Part shown: one piece after another, positions 1-9,591 of the stretch
Layout: each line of letters starts with the position of its first letter
Position numbering within the stretch: position 1 is the first letter of the stretch
Position numbers and translations under genes: made by a program
The notes under the pieces: model-generated
Told to the model about the DNA's origin: nothing
The model's input: only the letters and a program-made list of their open reading frames with translations
Database searches by the model: none
Source: Pseudoalteromonas tunicata
Lineage (GTDB): Bacteria > Pseudomonadota > Gammaproteobacteria > Enterobacterales > Alteromonadaceae
Assembly (NCBI RefSeq): GCF_002310815.1
Contig: NZ_CP011033.1
Coordinates: forward strand, 868,001 to 932,000
Reading direction: 5' to 3'
DNA length: 64,000 nucleotides

Positions 1-267
1 CAATGATTGGCGTGCGCGGTCGGCTGATGCCTCAACTAATACGTTTTCACCTACAATACCTAAATCGCATACGCCATCCATAACAAGACCTGGGATATCA
101 TCGTCACGAACACGTAATACATCAATTGGCATGTTGGTTGAGTGTGCGATTAAACGTTGTTCACGAAGTTCAAGTTTAATGCCTAGTTGTTTCAGTAAGT
201 CTTGGCAGTCTGTAGATAAACGGCCTGATTTTTGTATTGCGATGCGTAAGCGTGTTGAATCTGTCAT
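1..267 (-). CDS. hisG: ATP phosphoribosyltransferase HisG, N-terminal part (cut by window edge)
   Basis: First enzyme of histidine biosynthesis, condensing ATP with PRPP. Reading the minus strand from the ATG at 267 gives 89 codons starting [17 protein letters not shown] and containing [17 protein letters not shown] and [15 protein letters not shown], which closely match the N-terminal lobe of long-form gammaproteobacterial HisG as I know it. The rest of the gene lies left of the window. It is preceded by an attenuator hairpin and a His-rich leader ORF, as expected for the first gene of a his operon. No frameshift is seen in the visible part. Confidence 0.95.
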   Translation of the reverse strand, partial: MTDSTRLRIAIQKSGRLSTDCQDLLKQLGIKLELREQRLIAHSTNMPIDVLRVRDDDIPGLVMDGVCDLGIVGENVLVEASADRARQSL

Positions 268-290
268 TTTCTTTTTCCTAATTAGTAAAA

Positions 291-320
291 CTAAAAACCC
301 CGAGGGGAGACCTCGGGGCG
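291..320 (-). terminator. his operon attenuator (rho-independent terminator)
   Basis: On the minus strand, CCCCGAGG and CCTCGGGG form an 8-bp GC-rich stem with a 5-nt loop, followed by TTTTTAG. It lies between the His-rich leader ORF and hisG. This is the layout of transcription attenuation in the his operon, where ribosome stalling on His codons prevents formation of this terminator. Confidence 0.88.
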
Positions 321-391
321 AAAATGAAAACTATTTAAATTCGCTAGAGGCTCCTTTTAAGGAATAACCCCTCAGCGAAAGACCTGAAAGG

Positions 392-442
392 CTATTCCGA
401 TGAATGATGGTGATGATGAATAGTGTTCAGGTTAAAAATCAT
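392..442 (-). CDS. hisL: his operon leader peptide
   Basis: A 16-residue ORF on the minus strand, MIFNLNTIHHHHHSSE, with five consecutive histidine codons, ending at TAG and lying about 70 bp upstream of the attenuator hairpin. An AAGAG element precedes the ATG. The His run is the hallmark of HisL, whose translation senses charged tRNA-His. It is far shorter than automatic gene callers accept. Length and position match the enterobacterial leader (16 residues, seven His); here five His remain. Confidence 0.9.
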   Translation of the reverse strand: MIFNLNTIHHHHHSSE

Positions 443-602
443 TGTTTAATGCTCTTGTTTATTTAATGTTGCTAGAGTGTTGAATACCCCTATAGAAAAA
501 CATGGATTTTTAAATCGTGCAATATAAAAGAGATGAAAACTTTAGAATATCTTATAACTGACGATAATATAGTTATGGCAACAAACAATAAAAGGATTTG
601 AA

Positions 603-815
603 ATGGACGCGATTTTACCCTTTCTGCCCCGTATAGCACACATTACCCCATCAGAGCGACGTTCGATATATGTGGCAGGTGTGAAAGATGCAAAAATAAG
701 AAAGATAAACAAAGAGTTAAAAAGGTTGGAAGAACAAAAGCTCAGTGGTGAAAAATCAGAGAAACCCACAGAGGATGAAGACGAGTCAGACTCTCATTTA
801 GACATTTGGGTGTAA
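603..815 (+). CDS. small charged hypothetical protein
   Basis: A 70-residue ORF with an AAAGGA Shine-Dalgarno 7-8 bases before ATG. The N-terminal half contains PSERRSIYVAGVKDAKIRKINKELKRLEEQ, a predicted helical, possibly coiled-coil stretch (shown here only as a continuous lysine/arginine-rich segment), followed by an acidic tail rich in Glu/Asp. No family recognised. It lies between the divergent his operon and yoaA and has no membrane segment. The RBS and biased composition argue that it is real, but an overlapping reading frame exists on the other strand. Confidence 0.6.
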   Translation: MDAILPFLPRIAHITPSERRSIYVAGVKDAKIRKINKELKRLEEQKLSGEKSEKPTEDEDESDSHLDIWV

Positions 816-941
816 TATACCTCATTTATTTGCGAGCTTAATGTAATCATTTTTTCAATAATTTAACTAGTCAGCTTCTGCTTGGTCACGTACCATATCG
901 GTTCAAATTGCTGCTCCAAAGAAGTGAAGTCAAATCTACCT

Positions 942-2855
942 ATGCCATTAATTTCAGATATTTTTAGTGCAACAGGACCGCTTGCATTACAAATCGATGG
1001 CTATCAGCCTCGCCAAGCTCAAATCGATATGGCTTTAGCTGTTGAAGAAACAATAAAAAAGCAGCAACAGTTGGTGGTTGAAGCAGGTACGGGTACAGGT
1101 AAAACATTTGCTTATTTGGCACCTGCTTTGCTGAGTGACAAAAAAGTGATTATTTCTACAGGTTCAAAAGCACTGCAAGAACAACTTTACCATCGCGATT
1201 TACCTAAGCTCTTAAAAGTTCTCACAATTGGAAAAAAAACCGCCCTTTTAAAAGGGCGAGCCAATTATTTATGTCCGTACCGTTTAAACCAACATGTCAG
1301 TCATGTACCGACAGATGATATTGATGTGATGCATGAGTTGGCAATGGTCGCTAAATTTGCAACGCAGACAAAAACTGGCGATATGGCAGATTGCATAGGC
1401 ATTGAAGAAGATGCAAAAGTGTTACCTTATGTTACCTCTACTGCGGAAAACTGCTTGGGCAAAGAATGCCCTGAATTTGACAATTGTTATATTAAAAAAG
1501 CGCGATTAAAAGCGATTGATGCAGAGTTAGTGGTGGTAAACCACCATTTGTTTTTTGCCGATATGGCGGTAAAAGAGGGTGGTTTTGGTGAACTTATTCC
1601 CACTGCTAGTGCATATATTTTTGATGAAGCTCATCAGTTATCTGAAATTGCCAGCCAATATTTTGGTCAATCGGTCAGTACAAAATCGCTGTTTGATTTA
1701 ATTAATGACTTAAGATTGGTTTATCGAACTGAGCTGTTTGATATGATCCAACTGGGTAAGTCACTTGATAAACTTCAAAGTAGTGTGGGTGATTTTCGAT
1801 TACAGTTCCCACTTGAAAGTAGCCGAGGGGATTGGCGTGAAACCCATAAAAATGAAAATGTGAAGCGGGCTGTTGAACGTATTATTAATGACATCACATT
1901 TTTGTATCAAGTCACAAAGTTAGCGTTAGCGCGTAGTGATAACATTGCCCATTTGTTTGACCGGTGTGTGGAATTGCGAAAGCTACTCGATTTAATGTTT
2001 GATACCAAAGCTCATGGTTTTAGTTATTGGTATGAAACCACAAAACGTAATGTTACCTTTAATATCACTCCGTTAAATATTTCGGACAAGTTCGCTGCAT
2101 TGATTGAAAAGTCTGATGCTGCCTGGGTGTTTACCTCTGCTACTTTATCGGTCAAGGATGATTTAACGCATTTTAATTTAGCGTTAGGGCTAAAGCCTTC
2201 AAAGAGCTTTATTGTCGAGAGCCCTTTTGATTACCATAATCAAGCGTTACTTTGTTTACCACGCTATTTACCTGAGGTGAATTCGCCTGATATGGCACAT
2301 AGCCTAGTCAAAATAGCACTTAAGATGATTGCAGCCGCAAAAGGTCGCTGTTTTATTTTATTTACCAGTTATCGAATGATGAATTTAGTAGCTGAAGGAC
2401 TCAGTAAACTCGTTCAATACCCTGTTTTTGTCCAAGGCCAAACCTCAAAACGTATTTTACTTGAGAAATACATTCGTCACGGTAATGCAATTTTGCTTGG
2501 TACTGCATCATTTTGGGAAGGGGTTGATGTACGTGGCAGTAGCTTAAGCTGCGTAATTATTGATAAACTGCCTTTTGTGGCACCTGATGACCCGTTATTA
2601 CAAGCTAAAATGCAAGATTGTAAAATGCAAGGGGGTGATCCTTTTGCGTTAATCCAACTACCACAAGCCGTTATAACTTTAAAGCAAGGTGTTGGGCGAT
2701 TAATTCGCGATCAGAATGATAAAGGCGTACTCGTTATTTGTGATAACCGCCTAGTCACTCGCCAATATGGTGGGTTATTTTTAGCCAGTTTACCTGCGAT
2801 GCAACGTACTCGAGACTTAGACAGAGCAGCCGATTTTTTAACTTTGATAGAATAA
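942..2855 (+). CDS. yoaA: ATP-dependent DNA helicase YoaA (DinG/XPD family)
   Basis: Superfamily 2 iron-sulfur helicase of the XPD/DinG type; E. coli YoaA works with the HolC clamp-loader subunit in repairing replication damage. Seen here: Walker A AGTGTGKT near residues 48-55, four cysteines of the Fe-S domain (NYLCPYRL near 110; ENCLGKECPEFDNC near 170-181), Walker B FDEAH near 228, and C-terminal helicase motifs SFWEGVDVRG and ITLKQGVGRLIRD. About 637 residues, normal for the family. I chose the ATG at 942 (MPLISDIFSATG) because the 20 extra residues from an upstream ATG at 882 have no counterpart in relatives. tsaB follows after one base, as in E. coli. Confidence 0.93.
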   Translation: MPLISDIFSATGPLALQIDGYQPRQAQIDMALAVEETIKKQQQLVVEAGTGTGKTFAYLAPALLSDKKVIISTGSKALQEQLYHRDLPKLLKVLTIGKKTALLKGRANYLCPYRLNQHVSHVPTDDIDVMHELAMVAKFATQTKTGDMADCIGIEEDAKVLPYVTSTAENCLGKECPEFDNCYIKKARLKAIDAELVVVNHHLFFADMAVKEGGFGELIPTASAYIFDEAHQLSEIASQYFGQSVSTKSLFDLINDLRLVYRTELFDMIQLGKSLDKLQSSVGDFRLQFPLESSRGDWRETHKNENVKRAVERIINDITFLYQVTKLALARSDNIAHLFDRCVELRKLLDLMFDTKAHGFSYWYETTKRNVTFNITPLNISDKFAALIEKSDAAWVFTSATLSVKDDLTHFNLALGLKPSKSFIVESPFDYHNQALLCLPRYLPEVNSPDMAHSLVKIALKMIAAAKGRCFILFTSYRMMNLVAEGLSKLVQYPVFVQGQTSKRILLEKYIRHGNAILLGTASFWEGVDVRGSSLSCVIIDKLPFVAPDDPLLQAKMQDCKMQGGDPFALIQLPQAVITLKQGVGRLIRDQNDKGVLVICDNRLVTRQYGGLFLASLPAMQRTRDLDRAADFLTLIE

Positions 2856-2856
2856 T

Positions 2857-3540
2857 ATGAGCCAAATAATTTTAGCCTTTGATGCATCAACTGAAGCATT
2901 ATCTATAGCATTAAAGCATGAAACAATTTCAAACCATTTTGAAGTTTGTCCGCAAGAGCACAGTCAAAAAATATTACCAACCATTGAGCAGGTTCTTGCT
3001 CAAGGAAATTGTGAACTAGCAGCCCTTGATTTGATAGCCTTTGGCCAAGGACCCGGTAGTTTTACAGGGGTCAGAATTGGTGTGTCGATTGCCCAAGGTC
3101 TTGCTTATGCAGCGAATTTACCTGTGGTGGGTGTGTCAACTCTTCAAATCATGGCGCAAGAAGCGATAGCAAAACATCACTGTGATGATGTTTTTGTTGC
3201 CATTGATGCCAGAATGAGTGAAATTTATTTTGCTCATTATCAAAAAAATGCGGATGGCCTTGCTCAATTAGTGGGAGAGGAAATGGTGATACACCCTGAA
3301 AAAGTGTCATTACCCTTATGCTCAGCTGTTGCAGTCGGCACGGGGTGGCAAACTTATCCCGACTCAGTAGCAAGAGACAACATCTCTGTTGACTCGACAA
3401 TCATCTTACCTAATAGCTTGTACATGTTGCCCTTAGCAGAGGCAAAGTTTAATGCTGGTGAAGCAACCGATGCAGCTAATGCTCAACCAGTTTATGTTCG
3501 CGATACTGTCACTTGGCAAAAACTACCAGGACGTGAATAA
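2857..3540 (+). CDS. tsaB: tRNA threonylcarbamoyladenosine biosynthesis protein TsaB
   Basis: TsaB (YeaZ) is the non-catalytic partner of TsaD in the cytoplasmic TsaBDE complex that makes t6A37 on ANN-decoding tRNAs. The N-terminus IILAFDASTEALSIAL and the motif FGQGPGSFTGVRIGVSIAQGLA are characteristic of this ASKHA-fold family; it lacks the metal-binding HxxxH of TsaD, as expected. 227 residues, typical. The start lies one base after the yoaA stop, so the two genes are co-transcribed and probably translationally coupled. Confidence 0.93.
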   Translation: MSQIILAFDASTEALSIALKHETISNHFEVCPQEHSQKILPTIEQVLAQGNCELAALDLIAFGQGPGSFTGVRIGVSIAQGLAYAANLPVVGVSTLQIMAQEAIAKHHCDDVFVAIDARMSEIYFAHYQKNADGLAQLVGEEMVIHPEKVSLPLCSAVAVGTGWQTYPDSVARDNISVDSTIILPNSLYMLPLAEAKFNAGEATDAANAQPVYVRDTVTWQKLPGRE

Positions 3541-3621
3541 GTTATATTAAGTTTGGCTTATATTTACAAATTGATTGGCTCATTTATACTTCGGTAATCT
3601 ACATTGGTTTATGAATCGACG

Positions 3622-3936
3622 ATGGCTGTAACACTTTTATCAACAACGGATGGTGGACGACTTTACAGTGTAACGTCGGGCAAATCTGCTTTTGTTAAAA
3701 AACAGCCTGAACACACTTTAGAAGCAAAATCACCGTCAGCTTCTTATATTCGAAATGATGTTAATGCATTAGCGGGTCTTGCCCGCGATAACCCATTTGC
3801 TAGCTCAGTTTCTTCGACGATTTACGACAAGCCCGATCATAAAGCGAGTTTAGCAATTTCGGCTTATAAAAGTTTTGCTAATATGCAACGACGAGAAGAA
3901 GTACAGCAGCTTGTTGGTGTAGATATTTTTGTTTAA
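3622..3936 (+). CDS. conserved-looking hypothetical protein
   Basis: About 104 residues starting MAVTLLSTTDGGRLYS. No signal peptide or membrane segment is apparent; the mid-part is rich in Ser/Ala and the C-terminus reads RREEVQQLVGVDIFV. No family recognised. It follows tsaB by about 80 bp on the same strand and could be read from the same transcript or its own promoter. An in-frame TTG at 3604 would add six residues; the ATG is preferred because the extra residues are unremarkable. Codon use looks like its neighbours. Confidence 0.6.
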   Translation: MAVTLLSTTDGGRLYSVTSGKSAFVKKQPEHTLEAKSPSASYIRNDVNALAGLARDNPFASSVSSTIYDKPDHKASLAISAYKSFANMQRREEVQQLVGVDIFV

Positions 3937-4030
3937 CTAAGCGAATCTATTAAAGCTAATTAGGCATTGTTGTAGGTGAATATAACAATTTCAGCCGAAT
4001 TATTATTTAAACTGCACGTTTACTCGCTTA

Positions 4031-4052
4031 AAAAAGGGAAGCCTCGCTTCCC
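4031..4052 (-). terminator. terminator of the alkaline phosphatase gene
   Basis: GGGAAGC/GCTTCCC stem with a 3-nt loop. On the minus strand it is followed by TTTTTT, directly downstream of the phosphatase stop codon. On the plus strand there is no T run, so it acts mainly for the minus-strand gene. Confidence 0.8.
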
Positions 4053-4079
4053 TTATGAACCAAAATTCAGTTTTATTAT

Positions 4080-5366
4080 TTACTGCTTAATATATTCAAT
4101 CATTTTTGCAGCAATATCAGTATTGTTTAAATGACCTCTAAACGCTTCAGAACCTTGCCCATAAGCAAATACTTGAACATCAATAGCTGTGTGACCACCT
4201 GTTGTCCAGCCGGTATAGCTTTTAGAATTAATAATTGCTTTAACAGCATCAAATAATGCATCTTTACCTTGTTCTTTTGCTTGAGAAAGAGCTTGCAGTT
4301 GCGTTTTATCAATCGGCCATGAAACGTATTTTTGCCACGTTGCGTTAATATCTTGGTGTTTTAATATTTTTTTTGCGAGACGTTCAGCGGTTACTTTGAC
4401 CCCTTTGATGACCTCAGTATCCCATTTATACTCGCCATTTGCACCAAGTGTAAGTCCACCTGTAGAGTGATCTGCCGTGATAACTAGTAAGGTATCAGGA
4501 TGTTTATCAACATAGTTTTTTGCTGCTTGAATTGAATGAGCGAAATCATCCATTTCACCCATTGCACATCGAATGTCATTGGCGTGTCCACACCAATCGA
4601 TTTGACTGCCTTCAATCATGACAAAAAAACCATCTTTATTTTGTTTTTCAAGCAGTGATAACGCTTTATTTGTCATTTGAGTAAGGCGATCGGGTGTTGA
4701 ATCAATCGCAAAATCCATTCCTATTTTAGCAAATAACCCAAGAGCTGGGATTGAGGTAATGGAATTAATTGAAGATAAATCATCACTGTACTGATAACCT
4801 GACTGGATGAATTCAGCCACTAAATCACGATCGTTACGTTTGAAATAGTCAGTACCACCGCCTAACAGTAAATCAACAGGTAGGCGACCATTAATTTTGT
4901 TATCTATGTAGTCATTTGCGATTTCGTTGTAGTTTTTACGATGAACATTGTGTGCAGCAAAGCTTGCAGGTGTGGCATGGTTAATTTGAGATGTTGCAAC
5001 AAGAGCTGTCAACATGCCGCGTTTTTTTGCGATTTCTAGCATGGTTTCAAGCGGTTTTTTTGCCGTATCGACAGCAATAGCACCATTGTAACTTTTATGG
5101 CCTGTACTTAGGGCTGTCGCACCTGCAGCGCTATCGGTAACATAAGTATGATCATCAGGAAAAGTACGTGCCATACCGGTCAAAATAGAATCGAATACGG
5201 TTGTCTCGACGTCTTTTGTTGTTAGGTCATCGGAGTAATAGCGATAAGCAGTGGTATAGGCTGGGCCCATACCGTCACCAATCATGTAAATAATATTTTT
5301 TGGCGCACTGGCATAAACGGATGATGAAAGTAAACCTAATGCGGTTAGGGTAAATATTTTTTTCAT
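4080..5366 (-). CDS. secreted alkaline phosphatase (PhoA superfamily)
   Basis: Hydrolyses phosphomonoesters in the periplasm or outside the cell using two zincs and a magnesium. The 428-residue product starts with a Sec signal peptide (cleavage likely after VYASA, near residue 20). Metal-ligand IGDGMG carries Asp31, the nucleophile is Ser79 in TDSAAGATALSTG, and the later metal motifs SQIDWCGHAND, TADHSTGG and GGHTAIDV are all present. Monocistronic, with its own terminator. No clear Pho box was identified upstream, though the 110-bp gap to the divergent hydrolase gene must hold both promoters. Confidence 0.93.
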   Translation of the reverse strand: MKKIFTLTALGLLSSSVYASAPKNIIYMIGDGMGPAYTTAYRYYSDDLTTKDVETTVFDSILTGMARTFPDDHTYVTDSAAGATALSTGHKSYNGAIAVDTAKKPLETMLEIAKKRGMLTALVATSQINHATPASFAAHNVHRKNYNEIANDYIDNKINGRLPVDLLLGGGTDYFKRNDRDLVAEFIQSGYQYSDDLSSINSITSIPALGLFAKIGMDFAIDSTPDRLTQMTNKALSLLEKQNKDGFFVMIEGSQIDWCGHANDIRCAMGEMDDFAHSIQAAKNYVDKHPDTLLVITADHSTGGLTLGANGEYKWDTEVIKGVKVTAERLAKKILKHQDINATWQKYVSWPIDKTQLQALSQAKEQGKDALFDAVKAIINSKSYTGWTTGGHTAIDVQVFAYGQGSEAFRGHLNNTDIAAKMIEYIKQ

Positions 5367-5478
5367 AGTATGTTCTTATTGTCTGGGAAGCTTTATTTTA
5401 CGTGCATCATTGTATAATAAAAACAAATTTATGTGCGTAACCGTTAGATAACAGTAACCAATTGTAAGTGAGAAAACT

Positions 5479-6330
5479 GTGACGTTCGATTCAATAATTG
5501 TAAAAAGCAATGATTTAACTTTACGCGGTATTAAGCATGGAGACAAAACTCAGCAAACAATTTTAGCACTGCATGGCTGGCAAGATAATTGCCATAGTTT
5601 TATTCCTTTATTTAATTTTTTAACTGAATATCAATGTTATGCTTTTGATTTTCCTGGGCATGGACTCTCTGACTGGCGCCATTCGTCAGCACATTATTAT
5701 TTAACTGAATATGTTGATGATGTGCTAAACATGATCAAAAACGAAATTAAAGAACCTATTCATTTGGTCGGGCATTCAATGGGGGCAATGGTCGCGACAT
5801 TATTTACGGCATGCTTTCCTGAAAAAGTGAAAAGCCTAACGTTGATCGACGGTATTGGATTTGTGACCACCGCGGCAAATAAATCATCACAACAGCTACG
5901 CCAAGCGCTCGAAAATCGTTCTCGACTTCATAATAAACCAGCTAAAATTTTTCAAGATTTAGAATCATTAATTCTGATGAGAATGCAGGTTTCTGATTTA
6001 AATAAAGAAAACAGTGAATTAATTATGCAGAGAAATTGTATTCCTATTAATAATGGCGTAAAACTATCCATTGACCCAAAACTGAAACTTGCATCTGCAT
6101 TTCGTTTTTGTGATGAGCAAGCCCATGAAATTTGTAAGAGTATTCCACATAATGTGCATGTAGTACTTGCCAGCTCCAATAGTGCTGGTTTTAGTGAAAA
6201 ATATGCAGAGTATGTGAAGGATTTTAACGCAATTACCCGCTATGATTTAGACGGTTGCCATCATTGTCATATGGAGCAACCACAACGGCTTGCCGCCATT
6301 TTGCGTCAGATTGTCGCTTTGGCAAGTTGA
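5479..6330 (+). CDS. alpha/beta hydrolase
   Basis: 283-residue cytoplasmic alpha/beta-fold hydrolase of unknown substrate. The oxyanion segment ILALHGWQDN, nucleophile elbow GHSMGAM (Ser near residue 100) and a late histidine in GCHHCHMEQP are visible, so the Ser-Asp-His triad looks intact. The start is GTG at 5479, supported by AAGTGAGA upstream; no in-frame ATG lies nearby. It precedes fadD by 120 bp on the same strand, an arrangement I recall from other marine gammaproteobacteria, suggesting a lipid or ester substrate, but this is inference. Confidence 0.85.
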   Translation: MTFDSIIVKSNDLTLRGIKHGDKTQQTILALHGWQDNCHSFIPLFNFLTEYQCYAFDFPGHGLSDWRHSSAHYYLTEYVDDVLNMIKNEIKEPIHLVGHSMGAMVATLFTACFPEKVKSLTLIDGIGFVTTAANKSSQQLRQALENRSRLHNKPAKIFQDLESLILMRMQVSDLNKENSELIMQRNCIPINNGVKLSIDPKLKLASAFRFCDEQAHEICKSIPHNVHVVLASSNSAGFSEKYAEYVKDFNAITRYDLDGCHHCHMEQPQRLAAILRQIVALAS

Positions 6331-6453
6331 GGGAATTGTATGTTAAGAATAAATGTGTGATTATATGCGGCCATTTAGAGTAATTACTCAATTGTTAAAT
6401 CGCCTTAGTTAAATTAAGGTAACTATAATGAATAAAAATAAGAGGAGCTAACG

Positions 6454-8115
6454 GTGGATAAAATCTGGCTAAACAGGTTTCCAGAAGGCATGCCTGAAGA
6501 AATAGATCCAAGACACTACAACTCCCTGCTAGACCTATTTGAAATAAGTTTTGCGGAGTATGCCCAATTACCAGCATTTTCTAACATGGGTAGGGCGTTG
6601 AGCTATCAAGAGCTAGACGTTGCAACTAAAAAGTTTGCTGCGTATTTACAACATGATTTAGGTCTTAAAAAAGGTGATAAAGTGGCTGTTATGATGCCTA
6701 ATCTATTGCAAACTCCAATTGCAATTTTAGGTATTTTACGAGCCGGCTGTACGGTTGTGAACGTCAATCCTCTGTACACAGCGCGTGAGCTTGAACATCA
6801 GCTTAATGACTCAGAAACTACCGCTATTGTTATTTTAGCCAATTTTGCCCATACACTTGAAGAAGTGCTTGGCAAAACGGGTGTGAAACACATAATCCTA
6901 AGTGAAATTGGTGATATGTGTGGCGGGCTGAAAAAACACCTAGTGAATTTTGTTGTTAAACATATTAAAAAAATGGTACCTGCTTTTTCATTACCAAATG
7001 TAATTCCATATGCACGTTTGATGGCTGATGCTGATGCGAAGCATTATTCACGACCAGAGCTTACTCATTTAGATTTAGCCTTTTTACAATATACCGGTGG
7101 TACAACGGGTGTTTCTAAAGGCGCAATGTTAAGTCATGGCAATATGGTTGCTAATCTTGAACAAGTATCAGGCTGTTTAGATACTGTACTTGATCGCGGT
7201 AAAGAAATTGTAGTCACTGCGTTACCGCTTTATCATATTTTTGCGTTAACGGCTAACTGCTTAACCTTCATGAAATATGGTGGTTTAAATTTATTAATCA
7301 CAAATCCTCGTGATATGAAAGGCTTTGTAAAAGAGCTAAGTAATAACCGTTTTACTGCAATCACAGGTGTGAATACGCTTTTTAACGGATTGCTTAATAC
7401 TCCAGGTTTTGATGAACTTGATTTTTCGAACCTAAAGTTATCTTTAGGTGGTGGTATGGCTGTGCAGCGTCCTGTTGCTGAGCGCTGGCAAGAAGTAACT
7501 AAAACACGTTTAGTTGAAGGCTACGGTTTAACCGAATGTGCGCCACTTGTTACTATCAGCCCGTACGATTTAGCTGGTTATAATGGCTCAATTGGTTTAC
7601 CAGCACCTAGCACTGATATTAAAATTATGGGTGAAGATGGCCAAGAAGTTGCAAAAGGTGAAGCGGGTGAGCTTTGGGTTAAAGGCCCACAAGTAATGCT
7701 TGGTTATTACAAACGACCAGAAGCGACAGCTGAATGTATGCATGATGGTTGGTTTGCAACTGGCGACATTGCGACCTACGATGATGAAGGGTTCTTTTAT
7801 ATCGTCGATCGTAAAAAAGATATGATCATTGTCTCTGGTTTTAATGTATTTCCAAATGAAATCGAAGAAGTATGCATGATGAATTCAGGCGTGCTTGAAG
7901 TGGCAGCAATTGGTGTACCTCATGAGGTCAGTGGTGAACAAGTTAAGATTTTTGTTGTTAAAAAAGACCCTTCTTTAACAGAAAAAGATATAATAGCTCA
8001 TTGTCGTAAGAATCTAACTAACTACAAGGTCCCTAAATTCGTTGAATTTAGAGAGGAACTTCCTAAGACTAATGTAGGTAAAATTTTAAGGCGCGCCTTA
8101 AAAGAAGCAAGTTAA
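6454..8115 (+). CDS. fadD: long-chain fatty acid-CoA ligase FadD
   Basis: Activates exogenous fatty acids to acyl-CoA at the inner membrane for beta-oxidation. The AMP-binding signature [18 protein letters not shown] (near 213-230), the adenylate motif GYGLTECAP, the [12 protein letters not shown] hinge region and the late catalytic lysine in [12 protein letters not shown] are all present. 553 residues, full length. GTG start at 6454 with a strong AGGAG eight bases upstream. A perfect TATAAT lies at 6425-6430 but no convincing -35, so the promoter may need an activator or be controlled by FadR/PsrA; no operator was recognised. Confidence 0.95.
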   Translation: MDKIWLNRFPEGMPEEIDPRHYNSLLDLFEISFAEYAQLPAFSNMGRALSYQELDVATKKFAAYLQHDLGLKKGDKVAVMMPNLLQTPIAILGILRAGCTVVNVNPLYTARELEHQLNDSETTAIVILANFAHTLEEVLGKTGVKHIILSEIGDMCGGLKKHLVNFVVKHIKKMVPAFSLPNVIPYARLMADADAKHYSRPELTHLDLAFLQYTGGTTGVSKGAMLSHGNMVANLEQVSGCLDTVLDRGKEIVVTALPLYHIFALTANCLTFMKYGGLNLLITNPRDMKGFVKELSNNRFTAITGVNTLFNGLLNTPGFDELDFSNLKLSLGGGMAVQRPVAERWQEVTKTRLVEGYGLTECAPLVTISPYDLAGYNGSIGLPAPSTDIKIMGEDGQEVAKGEAGELWVKGPQVMLGYYKRPEATAECMHDGWFATGDIATYDDEGFFYIVDRKKDMIIVSGFNVFPNEIEEVCMMNSGVLEVAAIGVPHEVSGEQVKIFVVKKDPSLTEKDIIAHCRKNLTNYKVPKFVEFREELPKTNVGKILRRALKEAS

Positions 8116-8116
8116 G

Positions 8117-8141
8117 AAAAGCCGGCTCAGCCGGCTTTTTT
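8117..8141 (+). terminator. fadD terminator
   Basis: AAAAGCCGG/CCGGCTTTT stem, 5-nt loop, followed by a T run, immediately after the fadD stop. The rnd start codon lies only 18 bp downstream, so rnd expression may depend on read-through or a promoter within fadD. Confidence 0.88.
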
Positions 8142-8158
8142 ATTAAAGGGGCTCACAC

Positions 8159-9286
8159 TTGCACTATCAATATATCCAAGAACAATCACAACTTGATGAA
8201 TTTTTACAAGCCATTTCGACTCAATCAGTATTAGCAATTGATACTGAGTTTATGCGCAGACGTACACTTTATCCTGAAATAGCCCTTATCCAAGTGTTTG
8301 ATGGTCAACACTTAGGTTTAATCGATCCATGTTGCGATCTCGATTTAAGCCGTTTTTGGCAGATTATGTCTGATGCTGCAATTCTGAAAGTACTACATTC
8401 TCCCTCTGAAGATGTTGAAGTATTTTTAAAGCATGGCTGTATTCCAAGTCCAATTTTTGATACTCAATTTGCTCTAAGTTTGCTCGGTGGTGCCAATTGT
8501 CTAGGGTTTGCCATTATGGTTGAGCGTTTCTTAGGCTTAACCATTGATAAAAGTGAATCAAGAACAAATTGGTTGCAACGACCACTCAGCGCTAGCCAAC
8601 TCGAATATGCGGCAGGGGATGTATTTTATCTGCTACCTTGTTTTGAAAAAATTCGCGCTGAAATTGAAGCTCTTGGATTTATGAATATCGTTATTGGTGA
8701 AGGTGATTTACTCGTTACCAAACGCGCTTATCAAACACCTGATGAAATGCTTCATATTGATATCAATAACTCTTGGCAGCTGCAGCCTGCTCAATTGGCC
8801 GTACTGAATCAATTGGCTGTTTGGCGACGCGATAAAGCAAGAGAAAAAAACTTAGCGCTTGGTTTTATTTTAAAAGAGCCAACTCTTTTTGAAATCGCCA
8901 GACGCCAACCGCAGTCAATGAATCAATTACGAACAATTGCGGGCATTGAACCGATGGAAATCAATAAATCGGGTAAGCAAATTTTACAGTGTGTTGAAGC
9001 TGGTTTAGCTGCACCAGTTGAAACACATCCTTTGAAGGTAACGCGTTTAATTGATTATCCTGACTATAAAAAGTCAGCTAAGTTAATCAAACAAAAGATC
9101 ACTAAAGTAGCAGAAAAGGTCGGTGTACCAGTTGATGTGTTTGCAAGCAAAAAACAGATCAATCAATTGTTGAGTTGGCATTGGAAACTTAACGAACAAA
9201 ATCGCTCGCACGTTTTGATACCAGATTTGATGACTGGCTGGCGAAGTGAATTACTGGGTGAAACTTTAAAAGAGTGGCACGACTAG
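8159..9286 (+). CDS. rnd: ribonuclease D
   Basis: 3'-5' exoribonuclease that trims tRNA and small RNA precursors. The DEDD exonuclease domain begins with AIDTEFMRR near residues 26-34 and includes the conserved YAAGDVFYL; the two HRDC-like domains follow from about residue 210 (LNQLAVWRRDKAREKN). 375 residues, as in E. coli. TTG start at 8159 with AAAGGGG nine bases upstream; E. coli rnd uses a rare UUG start too (family knowledge), which supports this choice. Confidence 0.94.
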   Translation: MHYQYIQEQSQLDEFLQAISTQSVLAIDTEFMRRRTLYPEIALIQVFDGQHLGLIDPCCDLDLSRFWQIMSDAAILKVLHSPSEDVEVFLKHGCIPSPIFDTQFALSLLGGANCLGFAIMVERFLGLTIDKSESRTNWLQRPLSASQLEYAAGDVFYLLPCFEKIRAEIEALGFMNIVIGEGDLLVTKRAYQTPDEMLHIDINNSWQLQPAQLAVLNQLAVWRRDKAREKNLALGFILKEPTLFEIARRQPQSMNQLRTIAGIEPMEINKSGKQILQCVEAGLAAPVETHPLKVTRLIDYPDYKKSAKLIKQKITKVAEKVGVPVDVFASKKQINQLLSWHWKLNEQNRSHVLIPDLMTGWRSELLGETLKEWHD

Positions 9287-9294
9287 TGATGATT

Positions 9295-9323
9295 AAAAAG
9301 GGTTGCTAGTAGCAACCCTTTTT
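9295..9323. terminator. bidirectional terminator between rnd and minE
   Basis: AAAAAGGGTTGC/GCAACCCTTTTT inverted repeat with a 5-nt loop gives a T run on both strands, serving the convergent rnd and minCDE transcripts. Confidence 0.88.
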
Positions 9324-9326
9324 AAA

Positions 9327-9590
9327 TTAACGCCGATTATCGTCAGGAAGTGTTACATTCAATTCTAAAACTGATAAGTCATCTTCATTTTGCTCAAACT
9401 GTACCTGTACTTGATCAGCACTAATGTGAACATATTTGCGGATCACATCAAGGATATCTTGCTTTAATTGTGGTAAATAATCAGGTGTACCACGTTGCGA
9501 ACGTTCATGTGCAACTATGATTTGTAACCTTTCTTTAGCTACCGATGCAGTTGCTTTTTTAGGTGAACGAAAATAGTCAAGTAATGCCAC
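9327..9590 (-). CDS. minE: cell division topological specificity factor MinE
   Basis: Stimulates MinD ATPase and drives pole-to-pole Min oscillation. The product reads [10 protein letters not shown] at the N-terminus (canonical MALLDYF), with the anti-MinCD stretch [14 protein letters not shown]. 87 residues. The start is GTG at 9590, preceded by GGAGGATAAT; an ATG one base upstream is out of frame, so gene callers may extend to a wrong start further upstream inside minD. The stop of minD lies one base before this GTG: tight translational coupling. Confidence 0.93.
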   Translation of the reverse strand: MALLDYFRSPKKATASVAKERLQIIVAHERSQRGTPDYLPQLKQDILDVIRKYVHISADQVQVQFEQNEDDLSVLELNVTLPDDNRR

Positions 9591-9591
9591 A

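Noticed and set aside
131-367. 78-codon plus-strand ORF at the left edge
   Set aside because: It is antisense to hisG and its attenuator, which are strongly supported on the other strand.
542-769. 75-codon minus-strand ORF overlapping the small gene at 603
   Set aside because: Cys/Phe/Ser-rich shadow translation; the plus-strand ORF has a proper RBS and better composition.
882-941. Longer N-terminus for YoaA from ATG 882
   Set aside because: The 20 extra residues (VTYHIGSNCC…) do not resemble any DinG/YoaA N-terminus; MPLISDIF at 942 fits the family.
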